Assembly: GCA_963745975.1 (NCBI GenBank)
Contig: CAVUZJ010000009.1
Span: 806,001 to 870,000 of the forward strand
Reading direction: 5' to 3'
Length of the DNA: 64,000 nt
From: JAKAWQ01 sp963745975
GTDB taxonomy: Bacteria; Pseudomonadota; Alphaproteobacteria; Acetobacterales; Acetobacteraceae
Every line of letters starts with the position of its first letter. The stretch's first letter is position 1. This document shows positions 1-8,250 of the stretch, in pieces. The translations under genes and the position numbers were made by a program. The notes under the pieces were generated by a model. It did no database searches. It had not been told where the DNA came from and saw only the letters and a program-made list of their open reading frames with translations.

Positions 1-1178
1 ATCTCCAGGACGAGGCGGTCGGCAGCGTCTTCTGGCATCCGCTCGGCTGGCGGCTCTACCGCACCGTCGAATCCTACATGCGCCGGCGGCTCGACGCGGC
101 CGGCTACCAGGAGGTGCGCACGCCCCAGCTCGTCGATCGGAGCCTCTGGGAGAAATCGGGGCACTGGGAAAAATTCGGCGCGCACATGTTCACCGCCCAG
201 GTCGAGGACGAGCACCGCACGCTCGCGCTCAAGCCGATGAACTGCCCTTGCCACGTGCAGATCTTCACCCAGCGCGTGCGGAGCTACCGGGAACTCCCGC
301 TCCGGCTCGCGGAATTCGGCTCCTGCCACCGCTACGAGCCCTCAGGCGCGCTGCACGGCATCATGCGCGTGCGCGCCTTCACCCAGGACGACGCGCACAT
401 CTTCTGCACCGAGGAGCAGATCGGCGCCGAGACGGTCCGCTTCATGGCGCTGCTCTCCACCGTCTATCGCGACCTCGGCTTTCCCGAGTTCCAGGTGAAG
501 TTCGCCGACCGCCCGCCGGTGCGTGCGGGCTCCGACGAGACCTGGGACCGCGCCGAAGCAGCGCTGCGCGACGCCTGCGCCGAAGCCAGGGTCGCCTACG
601 CGCTCAATCCCGGCGAGGGCGCGTTCTACGGCCCGAAGCTCGAATTCGTGCTCAAGGACGCGATCGGGCGGGAATGGCAGTGCGGCACGCTGCAGGTGGA
701 TTTCGTCCTGCCGGAGCGGCTGGACGCCGACTATGTCGCCGCGGACGGCACGCGCCGGCGCCCCGTCATGCTCCATCGCGCCATCCTGGGCAGCTTCGAG
801 CGCTTCCTCGGCATCCTGATCGAGCAATATGCCGGGCGCCTTCCCCTGTGGCTCGCACCGCTGCCCGTGGTCGTCGCGACCATCGTCTCGGACGCCGATG
901 GCTATGCCGCCGAGGTCGGAAGGGCCCTGGAAGCGGCCGGCCTCCCGGTCGAGGTCGATAGCCGCAACGAGAAGATCAACGCGAAGGTGCGGGACTGGAG
1001 CCTGCGCCATGTCCCGGCGATGCTGGTCGTCGGCCGGCGGGAGGCCGAGGGGGGGACCGTGGCGCTCCGCCGGCTGGGGGCGAGCGAGCAGGAGGTGCTG
1101 CCGCTCGCCGACGCGGTCGCCCGCCTTGCGGCGGAGGCGACCCCACCCGATCTTCGCCAGAGCGCGTCGAATGCTTGA
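1..1178 (+). CDS. thrS: Threonyl-tRNA synthetase, C-terminal part (5' end outside window)
   Basis: Charges tRNA-Thr in the cytoplasm. The reading frame is already open at base 3 and gives the class II ThrRS core sequence FWHP and LYRT before the first internal Met at 78, so the true start lies upstream of the window. The zinc-site Cys lies in NCPCH, where many bacteria have NCPGH. It is followed by the motif 2 region (FGSCHRYEPSGALHG) and the RVRAFTQDDAHIFC stretch typical of the family. Motif 3 (LHRAILGSFERF) and the C-terminal anticodon-binding domain (from about LWLAPLPVVV) are complete. The gene ends about 190 bp before infC, the usual thrS-infC order. Identification is certain; only the N-terminal TGS/editing part is missing because of the window edge. 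Confidence 0.97.
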   Translation, partial: LQDEAVGSVFWHPLGWRLYRTVESYMRRRLDAAGYQEVRTPQLVDRSLWEKSGHWEKFGAHMFTAQVEDEHRTLALKPMNCPCHVQIFTQRVRSYRELPLRLAEFGSCHRYEPSGALHGIMRVRAFTQDDAHIFCTEEQIGAETVRFMALLSTVYRDLGFPEFQVKFADRPPVRAGSDETWDRAEAALRDACAEARVAYALNPGEGAFYGPKLEFVLKDAIGREWQCGTLQVDFVLPERLDADYVAADGTRRRPVMLHRAILGSFERFLGILIEQYAGRLPLWLAPLPVVVATIVSDADGYAAEVGRALEAAGLPVEVDSRNEKINAKVRDWSLRHVPAMLVVGRREAEGGTVALRRLGASEQEVLPLADAVARLAAEATPPDLRQSASNA

Positions 1179-1240
1179 TTGCAGCAGCAGCCTGCGGCAA
1201 GAATCGGTCGGTCGCGTTTCGTTCCGCGGCGTTTCAAACT

Positions 1241-1345
1241 GGAGTGGGACGGGTTCGCTTGGCACTCACCCGTCCCACTCTAGATCGTTGTTTTCCCGCG
1301 TGATTCACGCCTTCGGCAATTCCGCCTCCGGCGATCACGCTCTAG
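1241..1345. repeat. Intergenic palindromic repeat, copy A
   Basis: Two palindromic modules lie between thrS and infC. Module 1 is a perfect 13-bp stem (1242-1254 with 1268-1280) around a 13-nt loop. Module 2 runs from about 1300 to 1345 and ends in GATCACGCTCTAG. The same layout, including the linker TCTAGATCGTTGTTTT, is found inverted at 62980-63117, and parts recur at 55135-55220. Module 1 could also act as a hairpin terminator for thrS, but the T-tract after it is poor. Confidence 0.7.
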
Positions 1346-1355
1346 CCACTGCGAT

Positions 1356-1369
1356 AGGAGAGCGTCATC
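1356..1369 (+). promoter_or_regulatory. Shine-Dalgarno and AUC start of infC
   Basis: AGGAG at 1356-1360 is followed after six bases by ATC at 1367-1369, in frame with infC. The TTG at 1382 would sit 21 bases from this Shine-Dalgarno, too far for initiation. Rare start codons (AUU, AUC) are known for infC and allow IF3 to repress its own translation. The use of AUC here is inferred from spacing and reading frame. Confidence 0.7.
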
Positions 1370-1903
1370 CCCAGACCCCCTTTGCCCGCCCCACCCACGC
1401 GCGAGGGCCCGCGTGTCAACGATGAGATCCGCGCCGACAAGGTCCGCCTGATCGACGAAGCCGGCGAGATGCAGGGCGTCGTCGCGCTGCGCGACGCGCT
1501 CAACCGCGCCTACGCGTCCGGCCTCGACCTTCTCGAGATCAGCCCGAACGCCGACCCGCCGGTGGTCAAGATTCTGGATTTCGGCAAGTTCAAGTATGAT
1601 CAGCAGAAAAAACGCAACGAGGCGCGCAAGAAGCAGAAGGTCATCGAGATCAAGGAAATCAAGGTCCGCCCGAACATCGACGAGAACGACTATCAGGTGA
1701 AGCTGCGCGCCATGAAGTCGTTCATCGACGAGGGCGATAAGGTGAAGGTGACGCTCCGCTTCCGCGGCCGCGAGATGGCGCACCAGGAGCTCGGCGTGAA
1801 GGTGCTCGAGCGCATCCGCTCCGACATGGACGCTGACAGCAAGGTCGAGCAGATGCCGCGCATGGAAAACCGGCAGATGGTGATGGTGCTGACCCCGCGC
1901 TGA
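1367..1903 (+). CDS. infC: Translation initiation factor IF-3
   Basis: Binds the 30S subunit, blocks premature 50S joining and proofreads start codon and initiator tRNA. The N-terminal domain starts with the family signature GPRVNDEIR and continues through NADPPVVKILDFGKFKY. A basic linker rich in Lys and Arg leads to the C-terminal domain (KEIKVRPNIDENDY, then VTLRFRGREM). With the ATC start at 1367 the protein has 178 residues, a normal length. The ATC start is preferred over the TTG at 1382 because AGGAG lies six bases upstream of it and because infC often uses unusual start codons. This predicts the standard IF3 self-repression. It lies downstream of thrS on the same strand, and a hairpin follows the stop codon. 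Confidence 0.97.
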   Translation: MPRPPLPAPPTREGPRVNDEIRADKVRLIDEAGEMQGVVALRDALNRAYASGLDLLEISPNADPPVVKILDFGKFKYDQQKKRNEARKKQKVIEIKEIKVRPNIDENDYQVKLRAMKSFIDEGDKVKVTLRFRGREMAHQELGVKVLERIRSDMDADSKVEQMPRMENRQMVMVLTPR

Positions 1904-1909
1904 GCAAGA

Positions 1910-1930
1910 CCAGGGGGCTCTACCCCCTGG
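1910..1930. terminator. Hairpin terminator between infC and the chemoreceptor gene
   Basis: CCAGGGGG (1910-1917) pairs with CCCCCTGG (1923-1930) around a 5-nt loop, with partial extension by CAAGA/CCTTG outside. It sits 6 bp after the infC stop and 15 bp from the convergent chemoreceptor stop, so it may serve both strands. There is no strong T-tract on the infC side. Confidence 0.6.
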
Positions 1931-1945
1931 CCTTGTCACCTCTCC

Positions 1946-3676
1946 TCAGGCCGCGCGGACTTCGGCGACGAGGCGGCTTGCCTCGCCTTCCATGCGCCCG
2001 GACTGTCGCACGAGGCCGTCCGCCGCGCTGAGCACGAGGTCGGCGGAGGCGTTGGCGTTGCTCGCCGCCTCGCTCAGCCGCACGATATTTTGCGTGACGG
2101 CGCGGATGTTGCCCGCCGACTGCTGGACCGAACGGGCGATCTCGTTGGTCGCCGCACCCTGCTGCTCAGTCGCCGAGGCGATCGTGGTCGCGATCAAGTT
2201 CACCTTGTCGATAGCCGCTGAGATGTCGCCGATGGCGCCCACGGCGTCGCCGGTTGCCGAGCGGATGCGCGCCACCTGCGCCTTGATGTCCTCGGTCGCC
2301 TTGGCGGTTTGCCCGGCGAGCAGCTTGACCTCGCCCGCGACGACGCCGAAGCCACGACCGGCATCGCCGGCACGTGCGGCCTCGATCGTCGCGTTGAGCG
2401 CAAGCAGGTTCGTCTGCGCCGCGATCTGCTCGATCAGCGCCACCACCATGCCGATATGCTGGGCATCCTCCGCCAGCGTCTGGACGATCGATCCGGTACG
2501 CTTCGCGGTCGCCACTGCCTCGCTCGCCATGGTCGCGGAACGGGCGACCTGGGCCGAGATCTCGCGGATCGAGGCGCTGAGCTGCTCCGCCGCGGCGGCG
2601 ACCGTCTGCACCCCGGCGTCGGCCTGTTCCGCCGCGCGCACCGCGCTTTCGGACTGCGAGCCGGTCTCCGCCGTCGAGGCGGTCATGTCGCGCGCGGTGT
2701 GCTCCATCGCCGCGGTCGCCTCGCGCAGCTCGCGCGCGATCGCGCCGATGCCGGTTTCGAACTGGTCGGCGAGCGCGCCCATGGCCTCGCGCTTCTGCGC
2801 CTCCCCCCGCTCCTTCGCCGCCTCGCGCTCCTCAGCAAGGCGCCGGTTCTCGGCCATCCGATCGCGAAAGACGAGAGTCGCCCGCGCCATGGCGCCGATT
2901 TCGTCGCCGCGATCCGCGCCCACGATCGGAACCGCGGTATCGCCGTCCGCCAGCCGCGCCATGCCGGAGGCGAGGCCACGGACCGGGCGCGCGATATCGC
3001 GCGCGAGCCAGAGGCTGACCGCCAGGACCACGAGGAAGATAAAGCCGATCGTGATCGCGATCGGCAGCGCCGCGGCAGCGTAGGCGGCATCGAGATCGTC
3101 CAGGTACATGCCGGTGCCGATAATCCATTCCCAAGGCACGTATTCGCGGGCATAGGAGATTTTCGGGAAATACCTGTCCTCGGGCTGGCCCAGCTTGGAG
3201 AATTCGTAGGAGACGAAGCCGCCGCCTCGTTCGGCGACGGCGACGAGCTCGCGGGAGAAGTAGACGCCGTTCGGGTCGACGGCGTTCGTCTGATCCTTGC
3301 CGATCAGGTCGGCGCGCGGGTTGGCGACGACGACGGTGCGGGTATTCAGGATGAAAACGTAGCCGTCGTTCCCGTAGCGGAGCGCGGAAACCGCCTGCTT
3401 GGCCGCCTCCTGCGCTTGCGCCTCGCTCATCGCGCCGCTCGTGGCCTGGGCGCCGTAATAGGCGACGAGCCCATAGGCCTCGTCGACCAGGGCCTGCGTC
3501 TCGGCCTTGCGGTCCCGCAACAAATTCGCCTTGAGGGCGCTTAAACCCAGCCAGGTGACAATTCCTACGGAAAGAAGTGCGACAGCGACGAAGCCGAGCA
3601 GCTTGGCGAGAATCGGAAGACGCAGGCGCATCATGGGAAGCCCCGGTTTCTGTGGCGTGTTCTCTGGCGCGATCAT
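1946..3676 (-). CDS. Methyl-accepting chemotaxis protein with single Cache domain
   Basis: Transmembrane chemoreceptor that passes a periplasmic ligand signal to CheA/CheW. In order: membrane segment at about 22-45; periplasmic single-Cache (sCache_2-like) domain at about 46-200, with YVFILN, GKDQ and the typical YVPWEWIIGTGMYLDD; second membrane segment at about 205-228; HAMP at about 228-285; MA signalling domain to the end, with the conserved hairpin tip (EQIAAQTNLLALNATIEAAR). There is no C-terminal CheR pentapeptide. The start at 3676 gives 576 residues; ATGs at 3634 and 3631, just before the basic MRLRLPIL stretch, would give a more usual N-terminus and are plausible. It is transcribed divergently from the che operon, which it probably feeds. 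The ligand is unknown; sCache domains often bind small organic acids. Confidence 0.95.
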   Translation of the reverse strand: MIAPENTPQKPGLPMMRLRLPILAKLLGFVAVALLSVGIVTWLGLSALKANLLRDRKAETQALVDEAYGLVAYYGAQATSGAMSEAQAQEAAKQAVSALRYGNDGYVFILNTRTVVVANPRADLIGKDQTNAVDPNGVYFSRELVAVAERGGGFVSYEFSKLGQPEDRYFPKISYAREYVPWEWIIGTGMYLDDLDAAYAAAALPIAITIGFIFLVVLAVSLWLARDIARPVRGLASGMARLADGDTAVPIVGADRGDEIGAMARATLVFRDRMAENRRLAEEREAAKERGEAQKREAMGALADQFETGIGAIARELREATAAMEHTARDMTASTAETGSQSESAVRAAEQADAGVQTVAAAAEQLSASIREISAQVARSATMASEAVATAKRTGSIVQTLAEDAQHIGMVVALIEQIAAQTNLLALNATIEAARAGDAGRGFGVVAGEVKLLAGQTAKATEDIKAQVARIRSATGDAVGAIGDISAAIDKVNLIATTIASATEQQGAATNEIARSVQQSAGNIRAVTQNIVRLSEAASNANASADLVLSAADGLVRQSGRMEGEASRLVAEVRAA

Positions 3677-3828
3677 TCACGCATCATTTCGGGAATGTTT
3701 GATTAACGGGCGGCGATCCGGGGGCGCCCCACATCATGGCCCCGCGCGGGGTCCGCGGCAACCAACCGGTAACCCTCCCTCTCCAGTATGCGGCCGAGAC
3801 ATCTTCCCTTTCGGAACGGTACCGCGCC

Positions 3829-4215
3829 ATGGTCGTGCCCGCCAATACCAGCGTGCTCGTTGTCGACGACAGCAAGACGATGATCCGCATCGTCTGCAAC
3901 CTTCTCCGCCAGATCGGCTTCGCGATGATCGACGAGGCGGCGGACGGCGGCGGCGCGCTCGGGCTGATGCAGACCAAGTCCTATGGCGTCGTGATCAGCG
4001 ACTGGAACATGGAGCCGATGACCGGGCTCAAGCTGCTTCAGAACGTGCGCGCCGACGAGCGGCTGAAGAAGACGCCGTTCATCATGGTCACGGCGGAATC
4101 GGCGATCGACAACGTGATCGCCGCCAAGAAGGCGGGCGTCAACGACTATATCATCAAGCCGTTCAATGCCGAGACGCTGAAGGCGAAGCTCGTGAACGTG
4201 CTCGGCCAGTTCTAG
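3829..4215 (+). CDS. cheY: Single-domain response regulator, CheY type
   Basis: Diffusible phospho-signal carrier of chemotaxis. The 128-residue receiver has the acidic pair D13/D14, phospho-acceptor D58 (ISDWNMEP, as in E. coli CheY), T88 and K110 (DYIIKPF). The open frame reaches back to 3736, but those codons are not receiver-like; the ATG at 3829 puts the first beta strand right after MVVPANTS. It is the first gene of a plus-strand che operon, 3 bp ahead of the CheZ-like gene, which should dephosphorylate it. Confidence 0.93.
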   Translation: MVVPANTSVLVVDDSKTMIRIVCNLLRQIGFAMIDEAADGGGALGLMQTKSYGVVISDWNMEPMTGLKLLQNVRADERLKKTPFIMVTAESAIDNVIAAKKAGVNDYIIKPFNAETLKAKLVNVLGQF

Positions 4216-4218
4216 AAG

Positions 4219-5199
4219 ATGGCCGTCAACGCGCCGTTGGGCGGGCCGGCTGCGCCGGAGGCCCTGCCGACCATCGCCGAGATCACGCGGCTGATCGACC
4301 ACCTCCAGCAGGTTCAGGCCGAGGTGCGCAACATCCGGCCGCAGGATATCGGCGGATCCCATATCCCGCGCGCCAACGACCAGCTCGGCACCGTGCTCCA
4401 GACCAACGAGGCGGCGGCGGGCAACATCCTCGACAGCTGCGAGCTCTTGCAGACGCTCGCCAACGAGGCCCCGGACCCGGCGCGCGGGCGGCTGCTCGGC
4501 ATCATCGCCCAGCTCTTCGAGGCGTGCGATTTCCAGGACCTGACCGGCCAGCGGATCCGCCTGGTGCGCCTCGCCTTCGGCAATATCGAGCGCAAGATCG
4601 CCGACGTATCGGCCGCCCTCGGCCTCGGCGGCGGCGCGCCACGCAAGCCGCCCCAGACGACCTGGCAGCCGCTCGCGCCGAGCGCGGGCAGTCTGCTCGC
4701 CGCCGAGCTCGAGCGGCTCGGGGCCTGCATGCAGCGCATCCGCTCCGAGATCCTCTCGATCGGCGCCGGGACCGAGCGCGGCCCCATGCTGCGCGAGATG
4801 AACGATCAGCTGCTCGCCGTGATCGACAACGCGACCTCCTCGGCCAACCGCATCCTCAATGCCTGCGAGAAGCTCGAGGAGGTGGCGAAGCTGATGCCGG
4901 GCTCGCGCGGGCGGCGGGTCTCGGCGGTCGTCGCCCGCATCTACGAGGCATGCAGCTTCCAGGACCTCACCAGCCAGACGATCGCCAAGGTCGTCGCCCT
5001 GCTCGGCGAGATCGAGACCAAGATCGACCATCTGGCGCTCGCCCTCGGCGTGCATCCCGCGCAGGACGCGGTGCCCCGCGAGGTCACCGCGTCCGATCTG
5101 ATCGAGAAGGCGAACGACGTGTCGCTGCTGAAAGGCCCGCCGGTCGCCGGCCAGGGCATGGACCAGAGCGAGATCGATCGCTTGATGGAACAGGGATAG
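4219..5199 (+). CDS. cheZ: CheZ-family phosphatase with two active-site motifs
   Basis: Predicted CheY-P phosphatase. The CheZ catalytic signature occurs twice: ACDFQDLTGQ at 102-111 (D107, Q111) and ACSFQDLTSQ at 244-253 (D249, Q253). In E. coli CheZ the matching Asp and Gln carry out the dephosphorylation. Each copy sits at the end of a helical stretch with shared features (NEAAAGNILDSCE at 63-75 and NATSSANRILNACE at 204-217), which shows an internal duplication; the halves are joined by a Pro/Ala linker at about 140-165. The last residues (GMDQSEIDRLMEQG) resemble the short CheY-P-binding peptide at the CheZ C-terminus and FliM N-terminus. At 326 residues it is longer than the usual 210-240. 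It lies 3 bp after cheY and 9 bp before cheA. Confidence 0.88.
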   Translation: MAVNAPLGGPAAPEALPTIAEITRLIDHLQQVQAEVRNIRPQDIGGSHIPRANDQLGTVLQTNEAAAGNILDSCELLQTLANEAPDPARGRLLGIIAQLFEACDFQDLTGQRIRLVRLAFGNIERKIADVSAALGLGGGAPRKPPQTTWQPLAPSAGSLLAAELERLGACMQRIRSEILSIGAGTERGPMLREMNDQLLAVIDNATSSANRILNACEKLEEVAKLMPGSRGRRVSAVVARIYEACSFQDLTSQTIAKVVALLGEIETKIDHLALALGVHPAQDAVPREVTASDLIEKANDVSLLKGPPVAGQGMDQSEIDRLMEQG

Positions 5200-5208
5200 G
5201 AGCCCGGG

Positions 5209-7731
5209 ATGGACGAGCTGCTCTCGGATTTCCTGACGGAAACCCTGGAGCACATCGCGCGCCTGGACGACGAGCTGGTGCGCCTCGAATCGCAGCCCGA
5301 CGATCCCGCCCTGCTCTCCAGCATCTTCCGGCTGATGCACACGATCAAGGGAACCAGCGGGTTCCTCGGCCTGGCGCGGCTGGAGGGCCTCGCGCACGCG
5401 AGCGAGACGGTGCTCGGGCAGCTGCGCGACGGGCATCGGGCGGTCGATGCCGGCCTGGTCACGCTGATCCTGCGCTCGCTCGACCGGATCCGCTCACTCC
5501 TCGCCTCACTCGAGCAAGCGGGCACGGAGCCGGCCGGCGAGGACGGCGACCTGATCGGCGCGCTCGAGGCGTGCGCTGCGGGCGCGGGAGCGGCCTCCTC
5601 GGCCGCCGCCGCCCCCGAGCCCGCCGCCCCGCCTCCGCCAAATTCCGCCACGGAGAACTCCGCCAAGCCCGGCGGGGTCGCCGCGCAGAGCGTGCGCGTC
5701 CATGTCGATCTGCTCGAGAAACTGATGACCGGCGTCTCTGAGCTCGTGCTCACCCGCAATCAGTTGCTCCAGACCTTGCGCGCCCAGAAGGATTCCGCCT
5801 TCGCCGCGCCGCTCCAGCGCCTGAACCAGGTGGTCTCCGAGCTCCAGGAAGACGTCATGCGCACGCGCATGCAGCCGATCGGCAATGCCTGGCAGGCGCT
5901 GCCGCGGCTGATCCGCGACCTCGCTTCCGATCTCGGCAAGAAGTTGACGCTCGAGATGCACGGCGCCGAGACCGAGCTCGACAAGCAGGTCTTCGAGCTG
6001 ATCAAGGATCCGCTCACCCACATGGTTCGCAACAGCGCCGATCACGGCATCGAGCCGCCGGCGGAACGCGCAGCCCTCGGCAAGCCGGAGACCGGGCGGA
6101 TCGTCCTCGAGGCGTTCCATGAGGGCGGCTATGTCGTGATCGTGCTGCGCGACGACGGGCGCGGCCTCGATATCGAGCGGATCCGCGCCAAGGCGATCAC
6201 CCAGGGGCTGGCGACCGAGGCCGAGACCGCCGGCCTCACCGATGCCCAGCTCCTCCAGTTCATCTTCCACCCCGGTTTCTCGACCGCGGAGAAGATCACC
6301 TCCGTCTCCGGTCGCGGGGTCGGAATGGATGTCGTGCGCACCAATATCGAGCGCATCGGCGGCACCATCGACCTGCGCTCGCGGCGCGGCAGCGGCACCA
6401 CCTTCATCGTCCGCATTCCCCTCACGCTCGCGATCGTCTCGGCCCTCATCGTCGGAGCGGCGGGCGAGCGCTTCGCCATTCCCCAGCTCGCGGTCACCGA
6501 GCTCGTGCAGGTCGGCAGCGATTCCTCGGCCGAGCACCGTATTGAGATCATCAACGGCGCGCCGCTGCTCCGGCTTCGCCAGCGCCTGCTGCCGGTCGTC
6601 GTGCTTCGCGAACTGCTCCAGCTCGGGGGCGCTGAGCCGGCGGCCGCGAACGCCAGGCACTTCATCGTGGTCGCCCGTGTGGGCACGCAGGATTTCGGCA
6701 TCATGGTCGATCGCGTCTTCGATACCGAGGAGATCGTGGTCAAGCCGGTGGCCCCGGTTCTGCGCGGCCTCTCGATGTTCTCCGGCAACACGATCCTGGG
6801 TGACGGATCGGTCATCATGATCCTCGATCCGAACGGCATGGGCATCGCCGGCACGCGGTCGGCGGACGCGGCCGGCGCCACCGGTGCCGAACCTGCGGAG
6901 ACGGGAGATGCGGCCGCCGAGCGCACGACCAGCATGCTGGTTTTCCGCGCGGGCGACGCCGCACCGAAGGCGGTGCCGCTCTCGCTCGTGGCGCGGATCG
7001 AGGAGATCCCGATCGACTCGATCGAGCGGATCGAATCCCAGCGCGTCATCCAGTATCGCGGCCAGCTCATGCCGCTGGTCAGCTTCGATGGCGCGGCCGA
7101 ATCTATAGGCAAGACACAGAAGATCCTCGTCTTCGTGGACGGACCGCAATGCATGGGCCTCTGCGTCGACGAAATCCTCGACATCACCGAGGTCGCCATG
7201 GACATCAAGCTCGGCTCGGCGGGCGGCTGGCGGCTGGGCAGCACGGTGATCGCCGGCAAGGCCGCAGATCTCGTCGATGCCGGCTACTTCCTCACCAAGG
7301 CGCTGCCCGGCTGGTTCGGCCAGGACAAGCCGGAGACCAGCGGAAAGGGGCTCTGGAACCTGCTCCTGATCGACGACAGTCCGTTCTTCCGCAGCGTGAT
7401 GATGCCGCTGCTCGAAGCCGCCGGCTTCAACGTCACCGCGGTCGGCGATCCGCGCGCCGCGCTCGCCATGCGCGAGCGCGGCGCGAGCTTCGACGCCATC
7501 GTCTCCGATATCGAGATGCCGGGCATGTCCGGCTTCGAATTCGTCGCCGAGATCAAATCCAATCCGCGCTGGGCGGATACTCCGGTGATGGCGCTCTCCT
7601 CGCACAGCGCCCCGCGCGACGTCGATCGCGGCCGTGGCGCCGGGTTCGACGACTACATCGTCAAGTCCGATCGCAACAGCATCGTGCGCAAGCTCACCGA
7701 ACGCCTCACGCTCGCGAGCTCGGCGGCATGA
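5209..7731 (+). CDS. cheA: Chemotaxis histidine kinase CheA with CheW-like domains and receiver
   Basis: Sensor kinase of the chemotaxis array, 840 residues. In order: HPt domain with phospho-acceptor H44 (LMHTIKGTSGF); low-complexity Ala/Pro linker at about 125-160 with no recognisable P2 CheY-binding domain; dimerisation P3 (about 165-230); HATPase with N box HMVRNSADHGIEPP and G boxes DDGRGLD and GRGVGMDV; CheW-like P5 (about 400-545); a second CheW-like domain (about 575-705); and a C-terminal receiver (about 717-835) with D722/D723 and phospho-acceptor D767 (SDIEMPGMSG). The attached receiver could act as a phosphate sink or be regulated by it. It lies 9 bp after cheZ, and its stop overlaps the cheW ATG (ATGA). 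Confidence 0.95.
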   Translation: MDELLSDFLTETLEHIARLDDELVRLESQPDDPALLSSIFRLMHTIKGTSGFLGLARLEGLAHASETVLGQLRDGHRAVDAGLVTLILRSLDRIRSLLASLEQAGTEPAGEDGDLIGALEACAAGAGAASSAAAAPEPAAPPPPNSATENSAKPGGVAAQSVRVHVDLLEKLMTGVSELVLTRNQLLQTLRAQKDSAFAAPLQRLNQVVSELQEDVMRTRMQPIGNAWQALPRLIRDLASDLGKKLTLEMHGAETELDKQVFELIKDPLTHMVRNSADHGIEPPAERAALGKPETGRIVLEAFHEGGYVVIVLRDDGRGLDIERIRAKAITQGLATEAETAGLTDAQLLQFIFHPGFSTAEKITSVSGRGVGMDVVRTNIERIGGTIDLRSRRGSGTTFIVRIPLTLAIVSALIVGAAGERFAIPQLAVTELVQVGSDSSAEHRIEIINGAPLLRLRQRLLPVVVLRELLQLGGAEPAAANARHFIVVARVGTQDFGIMVDRVFDTEEIVVKPVAPVLRGLSMFSGNTILGDGSVIMILDPNGMGIAGTRSADAAGATGAEPAETGDAAAERTTSMLVFRAGDAAPKAVPLSLVARIEEIPIDSIERIESQRVIQYRGQLMPLVSFDGAAESIGKTQKILVFVDGPQCMGLCVDEILDITEVAMDIKLGSAGGWRLGSTVIAGKAADLVDAGYFLTKALPGWFGQDKPETSGKGLWNLLLIDDSPFFRSVMMPLLEAAGFNVTAVGDPRAALAMRERGASFDAIVSDIEMPGMSGFEFVAEIKSNPRWADTPVMALSSHSAPRDVDRGRGAGFDDYIVKSDRNSIVRKLTERLTLASSAA

Positions 7732-8222
7732 GCGGCGCGCGGACGAACGCGCCGGCAGCGGGGCCGCACGCCGATCAGGAGACGCAGGAATACGTCACCG
7801 TCTTGCTCGGCGAGCAATTGTTTGGCATCCAGGTCCTCCAGGTGCAGGACGTGCTCGGGCGCCAGGTCATCACGCGCATCCCGCTCGCCCCCGCCGCGGT
7901 CGCCGGCGCGCTCAACCTGCGCGGCCGCATCGTCACTGCGATCAATACCTCCGCCTGCCTCGGCCTCAAGGCGGATCACGCCCTGCCGGCCGAGGCCACC
8001 ATCTCCATCGTCGTCGAGCATCGCGGCGAGCTCTACAGCCTGATCGTCGATCAGGTCGGCGAAGTCATGCCGGTCGACATCGCCGGCCTCGAAGCCAATC
8101 CGATGACGCTCGATCCATCCTGGCGCGACCTCTCTCGCGGCGTGCACAAGCTGCAAGACCGGCTGCTGATCGTGCTGGATATCGCCCGCCTGCTCGACCG
8201 GGTCGTGGCCGTCCCCGCATGA
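7728..8222 (+). CDS. cheW: Chemotaxis coupling protein CheW
   Basis: Adaptor that links chemoreceptors to CheA. It is a 164-residue single CheW domain beginning near residue 20 (YVTVLLGEQLFGIQVLQVQDVL) with the conserved NLRGRIVTAIN and SLIVDQVGEV elements. The start is the ATG at 7728, which shares ATGA with the cheA stop; the frame is open further upstream only inside cheA. The coupling suggests matched production of CheA and CheW. Confidence 0.95.
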   Translation: MSGARTNAPAAGPHADQETQEYVTVLLGEQLFGIQVLQVQDVLGRQVITRIPLAPAAVAGALNLRGRIVTAINTSACLGLKADHALPAEATISIVVEHRGELYSLIVDQVGEVMPVDIAGLEANPMTLDPSWRDLSRGVHKLQDRLLIVLDIARLLDRVVAVPA

Positions 8223-8250
8223 GATCCTCCCTCCCTCGCCATCCTCGCCT

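Noticed and set aside
3507..5741. 744-codon plus-strand frame across cheY, cheZ and cheA
   Set aside because: Out of phase with three clear che genes and dominated by Arg, Gly and Pro.
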